Origin: Schleiferilactobacillus perolens DSM 12744
Lineage (GTDB): Bacteria > Bacillota > Bacilli > Lactobacillales > Lactobacillaceae
Direction: 5' to 3'
Length of the DNA: 64,000 bases
NCBI RefSeq assembly: GCF_001435585.1
Contig: NZ_AZEC01000012.1
Span: 1-64,000 of the forward strand
Shown: piece after piece, positions 25,792 to 34,497 of the stretch
Numbering within the stretch: position 1 is the first letter of the stretch
Layout of the letters: every line of letters begins with the position of its first letter
Position numbers and translations under genes: made by a program
Notes under the pieces: generated by a model
Told to the model about the DNA's origin: nothing
The model's database searches: none
What the model saw: the letters and a program-made list of their open reading frames with translations, nothing else

Positions 25792-26744
25792 ACTGTCACT
25801 TCCTCAGTGGCTGCTTGAATCTCCCGAAAACTCGGGTGCTGCTTCGGGATATCACAGGCCAATTTTTCCAAATGCGCCAGCTTGGCTTCGTCGGTTTGGC
25901 GCTGGACGGCAGAATAACCGTCTCGGACGGCGGTCAGCTGCGCACAGATATCAAGATCTTGGGCCGCGTTCCAGAAGTAATCACCATAGGCGGCATCGGC
26001 GTAACGCCAAGGCTTGCGGAATAAATTGTAGTGGACCAAATGAGTCTCTTCCGCCGGGATTCCTGTCGCCCGGGCCTGCACATTCCAGTTGGCCGGCAGG
26101 TAAAGGATTCGGCCGTGACCCATGGCGTTTAAATAATCTTGATCCGGGGCAAGACTTTGAAAATGATACTTGTGCAGTAATGTTAAGAAATGCTGGCTGA
26201 ACCGTTCCCGGCGCAGTGCCGCCAAGTTCATTAGCAACACACCAGAATTGATGTAGTCGTGGATCGGCACACCCACGGCCGCCTCAGCATAATGCCCCAT
26301 GGCCGGATCGCTGCCCATGAAGGCATCGGATACGCCGCCAAAAAGATGATTACCCAAGTCGGTGCTGAAAAGATCAGCGATGTCGTCTTGCACCACCACA
26401 TCGGCGTCCAAGTATAGTGCTTTATCGAACTGGGGAAACATATCGGCGATGAATAGCCGGAAGTAGATCGTGTAGGTGAAATAATCTCCCCGCAGCTTAT
26501 TACTCTCGTCGTTGATTTGGTTTTCTAGCTTTTCGTCCATGGCCAGGAGTTCAATCGATACCTGATTGGTGGCCAGAGCTTTGAGGGCCGCCTGGTTTTC
26601 CGGTTGCAGGCCTTGGTGCAGAATGATGATCTGATAATGGTGGCGAGAGTGGGCGTGGTTAATCAGGGAATGAATGGCGACCGTCAAACAGGGGACATAA
26701 GCATCGTTAATGGAGAAGAAAATCGGTAACGTGGTTTCAGTCAT
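25788..26744 (-). CDS. GT8-family glycosyltransferase
   Basis: A 318-residue GT8 retaining glycosyltransferase (LgtC/GatL-like). The metal-binding DXD appears in LYLDADVVVQDD, and YINSGVLLMNL and the late HYNLFRKPW are the conserved substrate-site segments. It transfers a hexose, probably glucose or galactose, from a nucleotide sugar. Its start overlaps the end of the second GT8 gene by eight bases. No membrane segment is seen. Confidence 0.87.
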   Translation of the reverse strand: MTETTLPIFFSINDAYVPCLTVAIHSLINHAHSRHHYQIIILHQGLQPENQAALKALATNQVSIELLAMDEKLENQINDESNKLRGDYFTYTIYFRLFIADMFPQFDKALYLDADVVVQDDIADLFSTDLGNHLFGGVSDAFMGSDPAMGHYAEAAVGVPIHDYINSGVLLMNLAALRRERFSQHFLTLLHKYHFQSLAPDQDYLNAMGHGRILYLPANWNVQARATGIPAEETHLVHYNLFRKPWRYADAAYGDYFWNAAQDLDICAQLTAVRDGYSAVQRQTDEAKLAHLEKLACDIPKQHPSFREIQAATEEVTV

Positions 26745-27579
26745 GCAGATTGCTTCCTTTCAGTTGCGGGGCCAGGGCAGTGTATTCCTGTAAAATATCA
26801 TCGTAGGCATGCACATGGAGAATTTGGTGCATGGCCTCTGGTTGCCAGGGCTTCACGGTTTGGGTATGGAATTTGGGAAATAAGTGCAGAGTCGTGCTGA
26901 AGTGCTGAAAAACGGTATTGGGTTTTAATGAATGCTGTTCGTTGTACCGGGTCGGCGCCAGCCGCTTCGTAGTGGCCAGCTTATTTAAGGCCGATTGATC
27001 CGGCATGAACATTTTTTTGGTTTGCATTCGCTGGCGGCAATCCGCAAACAAGCCCGTCCGTTTGATTTCCGGCATGTTCAATAACAGGACACCGGAATTC
27101 ATGTAGTCGAAGGGGCGCCAGCGATGATGGAAGAACCATTTGCCATAGTGATCCAGAACGCCAACGAGTTGCGTGTGGGCCAGGGACTGCTGATAAAATG
27201 TTTGGCAGTCTTGGCGGCACAATACATCATTGTCCAAGTAAAGCAGCCGATCCGGCAGTTGCGGTACTTCGTCGGCATACAGCCGCAACATACAGCCGGG
27301 CGTGAACCGGGTGGCCATATTGGCGACTGGCAGCTGTTGGTCAAACAGGTCGGTGATATCGATTTTAGTCACATCGCTGCCTGGTCGCTGCTGACTGACC
27401 AAATGATTCAAGAAGGCCGCCTGCTGGTCAGTTAAGGGCCGATACTGGTGATCGGCGACGGTCATCTCCGCCGTCAAAATGTAGACGTGCAACGGTGCCG
27501 AGACATTTTTTAACAAAGATAATAAGGACGTGAGCACCCCATCACCGATGCGCGCATCACCAGAATAGAGAATATTCAA
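26737..27579 (-). CDS. GT8-family glycosyltransferase
   Basis: A 280-residue GT8 enzyme, somewhat shorter than its neighbour. The DXD variant is LYLDNDVLCRQD, followed by YMNSGVLLLNM. The C-terminal HFSTTLHLFP fits the family's catalytic-site end. Start and stop overlap the flanking genes (four and eight bases), so the cluster is translationally coupled. Acceptor unknown; a two-sugar headgroup built with the adjacent GT8 is plausible. Confidence 0.85.
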   Translation of the reverse strand: MNILYSGDARIGDGVLTSLLSLLKNVSAPLHVYILTAEMTVADHQYRPLTDQQAAFLNHLVSQQRPGSDVTKIDITDLFDQQLPVANMATRFTPGCMLRLYADEVPQLPDRLLYLDNDVLCRQDCQTFYQQSLAHTQLVGVLDHYGKWFFHHRWRPFDYMNSGVLLLNMPEIKRTGLFADCRQRMQTKKMFMPDQSALNKLATTKRLAPTRYNEQHSLKPNTVFQHFSTTLHLFPKFHTQTVKPWQPEAMHQILHVHAYDDILQEYTALAPQLKGSNLHD

Positions 27580-28322
27580 GATGTCACCCGCTTTCGATAA
27601 TCAATATAGGCATACGTACTGAACTGCGCCGCGCGCTTCACCATTTGACCATGAACAGTATCGGCCAATTGCTGCTGAGCTTGGCGGGTGGACAGAGTAG
27701 AATCGGGCCAAAACGGGCCATCCAGATAAACTGTGATCTTCGGCTTTGTCCCCAGCCGCCGCGCTTGATACGTACTGGTCATCGCGAAACTGGGCACCTG
27801 TAAGGTCACCGGATAATGAAAAGCTGCGCGGCTGAACGGTCGAATTTGTGTGTCATACGGCCACACATGGGCTTCGGGATAAATCGTCACTGGTTCGCCA
27901 GCCTGAATACAGGCTGTGACGGTTTGCAAGAATGCAGGCATTCGGTGCAAATCCGGCGGCACCACCAATGCACCACCGGCCTGAATATACGGACCGATGA
28001 TCGGTACCTGTAAATTGGCTACATTGGCGATCGTTTTCGCTGGAACGCCCTTGGCCAGCAGCATGGGTAAAAAGGCATCCCCCATGGGTTGGGTGTGATT
28101 GCCATAAAGAAAGTAGCCCTGCCCCCGATAAGGGTCTAAGACCTGTTCATTTTGTACGCGCACATGTAGTGCTCCCCGACAAAGCAACTCCGCAAATGCC
28201 TTGGCTGCCGCATACACGGTCGGGTTGTATTCCCGCGATAACGCCCGCGGATCCGGCGTGTCGACTGGAGGCAGTGCCACCATGTCTTGGGTATAAGAAT
28301 CAAAGTATTGCACTCTCGCCAT
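27576..28322 (-). CDS. PlsC-like acyltransferase with HX5D motif
   Basis: A 248-residue acyltransferase-fold protein, first gene of the operon. Block I reads GNHTQPMGD, where His and Asp are separated by five residues instead of four; block III is TIYPEAHVW, matching the neighbour at 24907. The start follows GGGAGG by 12 bases and an earlier in-frame ATG is cut off by a stop. Same presumed role as the other acyltransferase, with a different acceptor or position. Confidence 0.76.
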   Translation of the reverse strand: MARVQYFDSYTQDMVALPPVDTPDPRALSREYNPTVYAAAKAFAELLCRGALHVRVQNEQVLDPYRGQGYFLYGNHTQPMGDAFLPMLLAKGVPAKTIANVANLQVPIIGPYIQAGGALVVPPDLHRMPAFLQTVTACIQAGEPVTIYPEAHVWPYDTQIRPFSRAAFHYPVTLQVPSFAMTSTYQARRLGTKPKITVYLDGPFWPDSTLSTRQAQQQLADTVHGQMVKRAAQFSTYAYIDYRKRVTS

Positions 28323-28346
28323 GCGTTAACACATCCTCCCACATTT

Positions 28347-28360
28347 TGAGTGAGCACTCA
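28347..28360. promoter_or_regulatory. TetR-type operator of the glycolipid operon
   Basis: TGAGTG-AG-CACTCA is a perfect 14-base palindrome of the type bound by many TetR repressors. It lies between a likely -10 box (TATACT on the minus strand, 28377-28382) and the first gene, so a bound repressor would block transcription. Confidence 0.65.
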
Positions 28361-28483
28361 ATCAAGGCTCACTTCCAGTATACACTAGTTTTCTGAAAAT
28401 GGCGTGGATTTGGGGAAGAAAAGGGTGAAAAGAAACAGGTGCCTTTTTTGGAGTGTCATGGTGACGAAAAGCTTCGATTATTC

Positions 28484-28510
28484 TTGACATTATATTATAT
28501 CTCATATAGT
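28484..28510 (+). promoter_or_regulatory. padR promoter region
   Basis: TTGACA (28484-28489) and TATAGT (28505-28510) with a short 15-base spacer, within an AT-rich stretch of repeated TATAT/ATATA. A short spacer is common where a repressor or activator controls the promoter. Confidence 0.5.
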
Positions 28511-28533
28511 ATTGCACCGTAAGTAAGAAGGAG

Positions 28534-28896
28534 GTGGGTGCGACGAGTATCCAAGTCAGCAGTGAACTGCTGGACGGTATGGTCCTGGCGCTGATTCGGC
28601 AAGAGGACATGTACGGCTACATTATTACGAATCGCATTGCCAGCGCCGTCCCGATTTCAATCTCCACCATGTATCCGGTTCTGCGCCGGTTGCAAAAAGC
28701 GGGGTTGCTGGATACCTACGATAAATCTTATCAAGGCCGCAACCGCCGCTACTATCGAATTACCCCAGCGGGAGAAAAAGCGTTAACGACCATATTAGGG
28801 GATTGGCAAGAGTATAAAACCAGCATTGATGGTATTTTAAGTCCCACTGGTACTGCATTTTTGCCGGGGAAGGAGTCCAACAATCATGACGATTGA
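28534..28896 (+). CDS. PadR-family regulator
   Basis: A PadR winged-helix regulator of about 117-120 residues (LDGMVLALIRQEDMYGY, then STMYPVLRRLQKAGLL). It heads a three-gene operon with DUF1700 and DUF4097 proteins, a common envelope-associated arrangement. The start is a puzzle: the only standard start codon, GTG 28534, overlaps the strong ribosome binding site AAGGAGG (28529-28535). The codon ideally spaced from that site is ACG 28543, where related proteins would begin M-S/N-I-Q-V-S. I give the GTG coordinate by convention. Confidence 0.8.
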   Translation: MGATSIQVSSELLDGMVLALIRQEDMYGYIITNRIASAVPISISTMYPVLRRLQKAGLLDTYDKSYQGRNRRYYRITPAGEKALTTILGDWQEYKTSIDGILSPTGTAFLPGKESNNHDD

Positions 28897-29524
28897 TCAA
28901 TATTTTATTGCATTAGAACAAGCGCTCAGCCCCATGCAGCCGGATGACCGGGCCAGTGCGTTGGATTACTATCGAGAATATGTTGAGGATGCCGGACTCA
29001 CCGATAGTACGTTGGTGATTCAGCGGCTGGGCACGCCTAAACAGTTGGCCGCCCATTTGTTGGCGGATAAATCCATCGAAGAAGCAGCGGAACCCGTGAC
29101 CGCGCCCAAACGGCGATATCAAAAGAATGCCCATATGGTGTGGCTCATCGTCTTAGCCGTATTATCGGCACCATTATCCTTACCTTTGGTGATTATTGTA
29201 GCGGTCCTTTTACTCTCCGGCCTGTTAATCCTGGCTTCGACAGCCTTTACCGCCATCGTGGCAGTGGGTGCTCTGATTTTGACGGGGGCCGGTGTGGGTC
29301 TGGCCGGCCTTTATATCGGAATCAGCCTCCTGTGGGCCAATTACTTTATGGCTCTCACTTACATCGGATTCGGTTTGGCCGGGGTTGGGCTTGCTCTACT
29401 GCTGTTTCCCTTCTGCCGCCAGCTTACCCGCGCATCTGCGCACGTAATCGGCGGTTTTGCCACGTTTATTTACCGCAAAATCACGTTCCAGCACAAACCA
29501 GTTGAAGGCGGTGGCGCAGCATGA
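28886..29524 (+). CDS. DUF1700 (HAAS domain) membrane protein
   Basis: A 212-residue protein. The N-terminal 70 residues are the soluble HAAS/DUF1700 domain (YFIALEQAL, then YYREYVEDAG), and the rest forms about four hydrophobic segments. Such proteins pair with PadR regulators and DUF4097 proteins and may sense membrane or envelope state. It overlaps padR by 11 bases and the next gene by four. Confidence 0.82.
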   Translation: MTIDQYFIALEQALSPMQPDDRASALDYYREYVEDAGLTDSTLVIQRLGTPKQLAAHLLADKSIEEAAEPVTAPKRRYQKNAHMVWLIVLAVLSAPLSLPLVIIVAVLLLSGLLILASTAFTAIVAVGALILTGAGVGLAGLYIGISLLWANYFMALTYIGFGLAGVGLALLLFPFCRQLTRASAHVIGGFATFIYRKITFQHKPVEGGGAA

Positions 29525-30393
29525 AGAAATTGATGAAAACAGGACTGCTCTTCTTGATTATTGGCGCCATCCTGGCAGGCATCGGGATCGCCCACGGCGG
29601 GTTGCGCAGCGTCGCTTTTGGCAGTAATGGTCAGCCCGAAATCAACACCACCGGCAAACAGGTGCGGACGGTGGGGGCGTTCACCAAGATTTCTGCCGAC
29701 CTGGCCGCTGGGGACATCACGATTCAAACAGGTGAAAAGTTCCAGGTGGAAACAGCTGGGCATAACCGTCAGGACTTCACGGCCACGGTGCGGGGCGGCG
29801 AGTTGACCATTCGCCAACCCCACAACCGCACACCGCTCATTGGTATCTTTTCTTGGAATACCAATCAACGAATTATCATCACCGTACCGCGAAAGACGAA
29901 GCTCAGCGACATCACTGTGCATAGTCAGGACGGCGACGTGCATTTGGTGGATCAAAACACGCAGCATCTCACGATTGCCACCAGTGACGGCGACACGGTT
30001 CTGGATCGCGTTCAAGCCTCGGCTCGGGCCACGCTGAAAAATAGCGATGGCGATATGACGATGCGCAATAGCCTGCTGAGTCAGGCAACCATCACGGCCA
30101 GCGATGGGGATGTTGACCTGCAGCATACGACCATTGATCACGGGACAGCCAACTTGTCCGACGGGGACTTCACGGCGAACAGCAGCACTTTCCAACACAT
30201 GGTCAAAGTCAGCAATTCTGATGGGGACAACACGGTGAGCGGCGCGAACCGGCAGGACGGGTATACAGTTCAAGGCGGCGATGACAATGCGTTGTTTGGC
30301 CAGCACAAAGAAAATGGCACTCTGACGCACAACACGTCCGCTGTGAACCATCTTTATTTACACACTTCTGATGGCGATAATGTCGTTCACTGA
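29521..30393 (+). CDS. DUF4097 beta-helix envelope protein
   Basis: A 290-residue protein with one N-terminal membrane anchor (about 7-27) and an extracytoplasmic DUF4097 domain. From about residue 136 onward a D-G-D core recurs roughly every 20 residues (QDGD, then SDGD in at least six repeats), as expected for stacked turns of a right-handed beta-helix. It ends the padR operon and overlaps DUF1700 in ATGA. Relatives are induced by cell-envelope stress. Function unproven. Confidence 0.8.
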   Translation: MKKLMKTGLLFLIIGAILAGIGIAHGGLRSVAFGSNGQPEINTTGKQVRTVGAFTKISADLAAGDITIQTGEKFQVETAGHNRQDFTATVRGGELTIRQPHNRTPLIGIFSWNTNQRIIITVPRKTKLSDITVHSQDGDVHLVDQNTQHLTIATSDGDTVLDRVQASARATLKNSDGDMTMRNSLLSQATITASDGDVDLQHTTIDHGTANLSDGDFTANSSTFQHMVKVSNSDGDNTVSGANRQDGYTVQGGDDNALFGQHKENGTLTHNTSAVNHLYLHTSDGDNVVH

Positions 30394-30417
30394 GTCAATC
30401 AAAAAACCACGAAAAAC

Positions 30418-30449
30418 GTCTTCTCCCATCTGCAGAGAAGACTTTTTTT
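30418..30449 (+). terminator. Terminator of the padR operon
   Basis: GTCTTCTC (30418-30425) pairs with GAGAAGAC (30435-30442) around a nine-base loop, then seven T. Confidence 0.85.
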
Positions 30450-30519
30450 ACCTTCGAATAAAAATTTTCGTGACTGCCAGCGAGAAGGAATAATTCAAAA
30501 ACTTCGTCCCCACCCAAAA

Positions 30520-30560
30520 ATCGTCTATACTGACAGCAAGAAGCAGTCGGTATAGACGAT
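30520..30560. repeat. 15-base inverted repeat upstream of the NUDIX gene
   Basis: ATCGTCTATACTGAC (30520-30534) pairs with GTCGGTATAGACGAT (30546-30560) with one T-G pair and an 11-base loop. It ends 18 bases before the gene start, with no T run. Possible operator or 5' leader hairpin. Confidence 0.6.
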
Positions 30561-30578
30561 CGGAAAGAAGGTTTGAAT

Positions 30579-31037
30579 TTGCCAACACGGGGCGCGTTTG
30601 GTGTGATTTTGAATGACACCGGCCAAGTATTACTGGTCCGGCGGCGAGATTTTCCATTGTGGGATTTACCTGGTGGTACTTTGCAGGAAAACGAGCTGCC
30701 AGAGATTGGTGTGCGCCGGGAAGTCCGGGAAGAAACTGGACTCAACGTGACCATTGATCACCTGGTGGGGACGTATTTTCGGTTGTTGCACGAAGACGAA
30801 CAGTCGATTTTTGTCGTCACGATCCAGGGTGGTCAAATGGTGCGCAGCGGACCGGAAACAAAGGAGCTGGCGTATTTTGCGCCGACTGCGTTACCCAAGA
30901 ATATGGTGGCACTGCGTCCCCAGCAAATCGCCGATGCCTTGGCGGGTAAACATGACTTGCATCCGATCATCGAGGAGAACCGTTGGGCTTTTCGGGCAGA
31001 AAAGATCCTTCAAAAACTTCAGCGAAATCGGTATTGA
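30579..31037 (+). CDS. NUDIX hydrolase
   Basis: A 152-residue NUDIX hydrolase. The Nudix box is intact: GGTLQENE, then REVREETGL. Such enzymes remove nucleoside diphosphate compounds from the pool; substrate unknown. I chose TTG 30579, seven bases after AAAGAAGG; a TTG two codons earlier lies too close to that site. It stands alone, convergent with proA, behind the 30520-30560 inverted repeat. Confidence 0.82.
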   Translation: MPTRGAFGVILNDTGQVLLVRRRDFPLWDLPGGTLQENELPEIGVRREVREETGLNVTIDHLVGTYFRLLHEDEQSIFVVTIQGGQMVRSGPETKELAYFAPTALPKNMVALRPQQIADALAGKHDLHPIIEENRWAFRAEKILQKLQRNRY

Positions 31038-31090
31038 TCGCCAGGAACATGCTCATCGTAAAACCAAATGCTTCATTGACGGGTGGCAGA

Positions 31091-32347
31091 TTAAGCCCGT
31101 ACTTGCCCGTCTCCCCGGATCTCATACTTAGTTGTCGTCAGCTGCGCCAGTCCCATCGGTCCCCGCGCATGCAGTTTCTGCGTACTAATCCCGATCTCCG
31201 CACCAAACCCAAACTCAAACCCATCCGTAAACCGGGTGGACGCATTCACGTAAACACACGCCGCATCAATCCGCTGTAAGAAACGCTGACTGGCGGCATA
31301 GTCATTCGTAATGATCGCTTCAGAATGCTTCGTGTTGTGCGTGTTAATGTGATGGATCGCGTCGTCCAAAGAATCCACGACCTTCACCGCCATGATCAAA
31401 TCATTGTATTCTGTATCCCAATCTGTCGCGGTAGCCGCCACCATATCCGGTACGATCGCCCGGGTCCGCTCGTCGCCGCGAAGTTCGACGCCATGGGCGC
31501 GCAAAGCTTTTGCCAACACCGGCAAATATTCCTTGGCAACATCCTGGTGAATCAACAGTTTCTCGGCGGCGTTGCACACTGACGGCCGCTGCACTTTAGC
31601 ATTGACCACGATATTCTCAGCCATCTGCAAGTCCGCCGCCTTGTCCACATAAATATGACAGTTGCCGGCACCAGTTTCGATCACCGGCACAGTGGCATTT
31701 TGTACGACCGCTTGGATCAACCGGGCACTGCCCCGGGGAATCAAGACATCCACGTAGCCGTTTAGGCGCATCAGGGCTTGGGAGGAGGCGTGACTGGTAT
31801 CGGTTATTAATTGCACAGCGGCAACGGGCAAGTCTTGGGCTTTGAGGACATCTTGGAGAATGTTTGCCAGTGCCGTATTGCTGCGGATGGCTTCCTTGCC
31901 ACCGCGCAAGATTACGGCGTTACCGCTTTTGAAGGTTAAACCGGCCGCATCCACGGTGACGTTGGGCCGGGCTTCATAAATAATTGCCACGACCCCCAAC
32001 GGCACCCGCTGTTGGACAATGTTCAACCCTGCAGCAGTGGTCCAACCCTTGTCAATTTGATCAGTCGGATCTGGCAATCCAGCCACTTGGCGCAACCCAT
32101 TGGCCATGTCGGTAATCCGCGCCGGCGTCAATTTCAACCGATCCACAAATTTCTTTGGTAAATCCTGGGCGTGGGCCAAGTCGGCCTGATTGGCGGCCGT
32201 GATCATATCCGTTTGGGCAATTAAGGCATCCGCCATGGCCTGTAAGACCGCATTCTTCTTCACGCTCGATAACTGCGCCAATACGCCGGCGGCGTCTTGC
32301 GCGGCCTGGCCCATGGTGGTTAAATCGATACTTTCGTGTGTCATCAT
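31091..32347 (-). CDS. proA: Glutamate-5-semialdehyde dehydrogenase (gamma-glutamyl phosphate reductase)
   Basis: A 418-residue ProA, the second enzyme of proline synthesis: reduces gamma-glutamyl phosphate with NADPH to glutamate-5-semialdehyde. The catalytic Cys is in RPSVCNAAEK; the Rossmann and C-terminal EFGFGAEIGIST segments are typical, and length is normal. The ATG at 32347 overlaps the proB stop (ATGA), so I chose it over the next in-frame ATG three bases later. It shares proB's T-box controlled transcript. Confidence 0.95.
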   Translation of the reverse strand: MMTHESIDLTTMGQAAQDAAGVLAQLSSVKKNAVLQAMADALIAQTDMITAANQADLAHAQDLPKKFVDRLKLTPARITDMANGLRQVAGLPDPTDQIDKGWTTAAGLNIVQQRVPLGVVAIIYEARPNVTVDAAGLTFKSGNAVILRGGKEAIRSNTALANILQDVLKAQDLPVAAVQLITDTSHASSQALMRLNGYVDVLIPRGSARLIQAVVQNATVPVIETGAGNCHIYVDKAADLQMAENIVVNAKVQRPSVCNAAEKLLIHQDVAKEYLPVLAKALRAHGVELRGDERTRAIVPDMVAATATDWDTEYNDLIMAVKVVDSLDDAIHHINTHNTKHSEAIITNDYAASQRFLQRIDAACVYVNASTRFTDGFEFGFGAEIGISTQKLHARGPMGLAQLTTTKYEIRGDGQVRA

Positions 32348-33180
32348 TGTGCCATATGCTCCTTTTCCGTATGCTCTTTCTTGATAAACCATGTTCCCAC
32401 GGCTTCGCCGGCCAGAATGTGTGAAATAATGCGGGGATCAGCCCCACTGGCCAGGACCATCTGGTGGTTGGCTTTCATCATCATGGCGGCCGCCTTTAAC
32501 TTGGTGACCATGCCGCCAGTGCCCAGACGGCTGCCACTGCCGGCGGCGCTCTGTAAGATGTCGCTAGAAAGATGGTGCACCGTGGTTAATCGGTCAGCAT
32601 CGGGGTATTGATGGGGATCTTTGTCATAAAGTCCATCAATATCGGATAACACGATCAGCAATTCTGCCCCGATTTGATTAGCCACCAGTGCGGACAGTTG
32701 ATCGTTGTCGCCAAACGTCGTGCGGTGATCCAATTCGTCCACAGCCACCGAATCGTTTTCGTTGATGACTGGAATAACCTGGTTGGCCAGGAGCGCATCG
32801 ATCGTGTCCAATACGTGAGCCCGGCTCAGCGGATAGTCAAACACATCATGGGTCAACAATAACTGGCCAATTTGCGCATCATAGTCATTGAACCGTTGAC
32901 TGTATAACCGCATCAGTTCGCATTGACCCACCGCCGCCAGCGCCTGTTGTTCTGCAATGGCACTGGGGCGTTTGGTAAGGTGCCGCTGATTCATGCCCAC
33001 TCCGATGGCCCCAGAAGACACCAGCACCACTTCGTAACCCTGGTGGTTTAGTGCTGCCAAGGTAAAAGCCAGCCGATCAATGGTACGTAATTTGATTTTT
33101 CCGGTGACGGCGTCAATCAAACTGCTGGTGCCAATCTTGACGACCACCCGCTGACACTGTATTGCCCGTTCCTTACCCAA
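32344..33180 (-). CDS. proB: Glutamate 5-kinase
   Basis: A 278-residue ProB, first enzyme of proline synthesis (ATP + glutamate to gamma-glutamyl phosphate). The amino-acid-kinase fold is clear: VVKIGTSSL, VSSGAIGVGM, NENDSV, then GTGGMVTKLKAA. It has no C-terminal PUA domain, as in the short form known from several Gram-positives. Followed directly by proA and preceded by a T-box leader, so both respond to uncharged tRNA-Pro. Confidence 0.95.
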   Translation of the reverse strand: MGKERAIQCQRVVVKIGTSSLIDAVTGKIKLRTIDRLAFTLAALNHQGYEVVLVSSGAIGVGMNQRHLTKRPSAIAEQQALAAVGQCELMRLYSQRFNDYDAQIGQLLLTHDVFDYPLSRAHVLDTIDALLANQVIPVINENDSVAVDELDHRTTFGDNDQLSALVANQIGAELLIVLSDIDGLYDKDPHQYPDADRLTTVHHLSSDILQSAAGSGSRLGTGGMVTKLKAAAMMMKANHQMVLASGADPRIISHILAGEAVGTWFIKKEHTEKEHMAQ

Positions 33181-33192
33181 ATTCGAGTCCCC

Positions 33193-33388
33193 CTAAAAAT
33201 AAAAAAAGTTCGCTCTGTCCGAGGCACCCATCTGGGCGGTACCATCCTCGTTCAAAGCGAACTTTGCTCTTTTACATACGATAACCAGCGAATACTGGAT
33301 GTGACACCATCGGCTAGGATTCGTGCACAATGTTGACGTCTCAGCAATTCGTCAACTCTCTGGGCGGCACTACTATGACCGATTGAAT
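33193..33388 (-). promoter_or_regulatory. T-box riboswitch (Pro) upstream of proBA
   Basis: Minus-strand leader with the T-box core AGGATGGTACCGC (33236-33248), an AGTTCGCT/AGCGAACT terminator stem ending in a long T run (33193-33209), and a stem I region holding CAGAGAGT. The specifier-loop-like GAAT-CCT-A places CCT, a proline codon, at 33316-33318. It predicts readthrough into proBA when tRNA-Pro is uncharged. Confidence 0.85.
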
Positions 33389-33394
33389 ACATGT

Positions 33395-33423
33395 AGTTTA
33401 GCGAGCGGTGCGGAAGAAGTCAA
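33395..33423 (-). promoter_or_regulatory. proBA promoter
   Basis: On the minus strand TTGACT (33418-33423), a 17-base spacer and TAAACT (33395-33400). It begins within two bases of the asnA stop. Confidence 0.7.
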
Positions 33424-33425
33424 AT

Positions 33426-34433
33426 TTAAAGGATATGAATGTCGTGTTCGGCACATTCTTCGATCATCTCATCCGGCCACACACTGGCCTGGACTTCACC
33501 GACATGAGCCTTACCCAGCAGTAACATGCACAACCGGGATTGACCGATCCCGCCGCCGATCGTAAAGGGCAATTCTTCTTTCACAATCATCTGATGATAG
33601 GGTAGGGCCAAGCGATCCTCGGCGTCTACTGATTTGAGCTGGGCCAGCATGGCGTCTTTATCCACCCGGATACCCATGCTGGAAATTTCCAGGGCGCGTT
33701 GCAGCGGTTCATACCAGAACAAAATATCACCGTTTAATTTCCAATCATCATAGTCTGGCGCCCGGCCGTCATGCCGCTTGCCAGACTTTAAGGGCCAGCC
33801 AATTTGCATCAGGAAGACACAGCCCAGTTCCTTAGTGATCGCATCTTCGCGTTCCTGGGGCGTTTTATCCGGCCAGCGATCTTCCAATTCTTGGGTGGTA
33901 ACGAAATGGATTTCGTCCGGCAGCTTATGCACTGCTTGGGGATACTTGTACCAAACTTCGTGTTCCATGTGTTTGATCACTTTGAAAATTTGGCGAACCG
34001 TCGCCTGCAATGTCTCGATGGTCCGTTCATCCTGGGCAATGATCTTTTCCCAGTCCCATTGATCGACGTAAATGGAATGGAAGTTGTCAAGATCTTCATC
34101 TTTACGAATGGCGTTCATGTTGGTGTAAAGGCCCTGGTGCATGCCGAAGCCGTAACGCTTGAGGGCGACACGCTTCCACTTAGCCAGCGAATGGACGATT
34201 TCGATGCGTTCGCCGGGGAGATCAGCCATGTCGAAGCTGACCGGTTTTTCTACACCGTTCAAGTTATCGTTCAGTCCGGTCGATTTCTCCACAAACATGG
34301 GAGCAGACAGCCGGGACAGATGCAATTGCTGACCAAACTCATCTTGGAAAGTTTCGCGAATGTAACGAATGGCGCCCTGGGTTTGAATAACCGACAGTTT
34401 GGGATCGTAATGTTGGGGAATGATGAGATGCAT
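33426..34433 (-). CDS. asnA: Aspartate-ammonia ligase (asparagine synthetase A)
   Basis: A 335-residue AsnA that makes asparagine from aspartate, ammonia and ATP. It has the class II tRNA-synthetase-like fold with [14 protein letters not shown] near the C-terminus and the N-terminal IRYIRETF segment. ATG 34433 follows TAGGAGG by seven bases; a longer in-frame reading would run back through the T-box terminator. It is transcribed toward proBA and controlled by its own T-box. Confidence 0.95.
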   Translation of the reverse strand: MHLIIPQHYDPKLSVIQTQGAIRYIRETFQDEFGQQLHLSRLSAPMFVEKSTGLNDNLNGVEKPVSFDMADLPGERIEIVHSLAKWKRVALKRYGFGMHQGLYTNMNAIRKDEDLDNFHSIYVDQWDWEKIIAQDERTIETLQATVRQIFKVIKHMEHEVWYKYPQAVHKLPDEIHFVTTQELEDRWPDKTPQEREDAITKELGCVFLMQIGWPLKSGKRHDGRAPDYDDWKLNGDILFWYEPLQRALEISSMGIRVDKDAMLAQLKSVDAEDRLALPYHQMIVKEELPFTIGGGIGQSRLCMLLLGKAHVGEVQASVWPDEMIEECAEHDIHIL

Positions 34434-34497
34434 AAGATTACCTCCTAATAATTGAGACAATGACAGTATTGAAAGCATCAACTCCCGGGGCAAAATA

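Noticed and set aside
33193-33248. Hairpin before proB as a plain terminator of asnA
   Set aside because: The T-box core, specifier-like triplet and a promoter just upstream make it a T-box leader.
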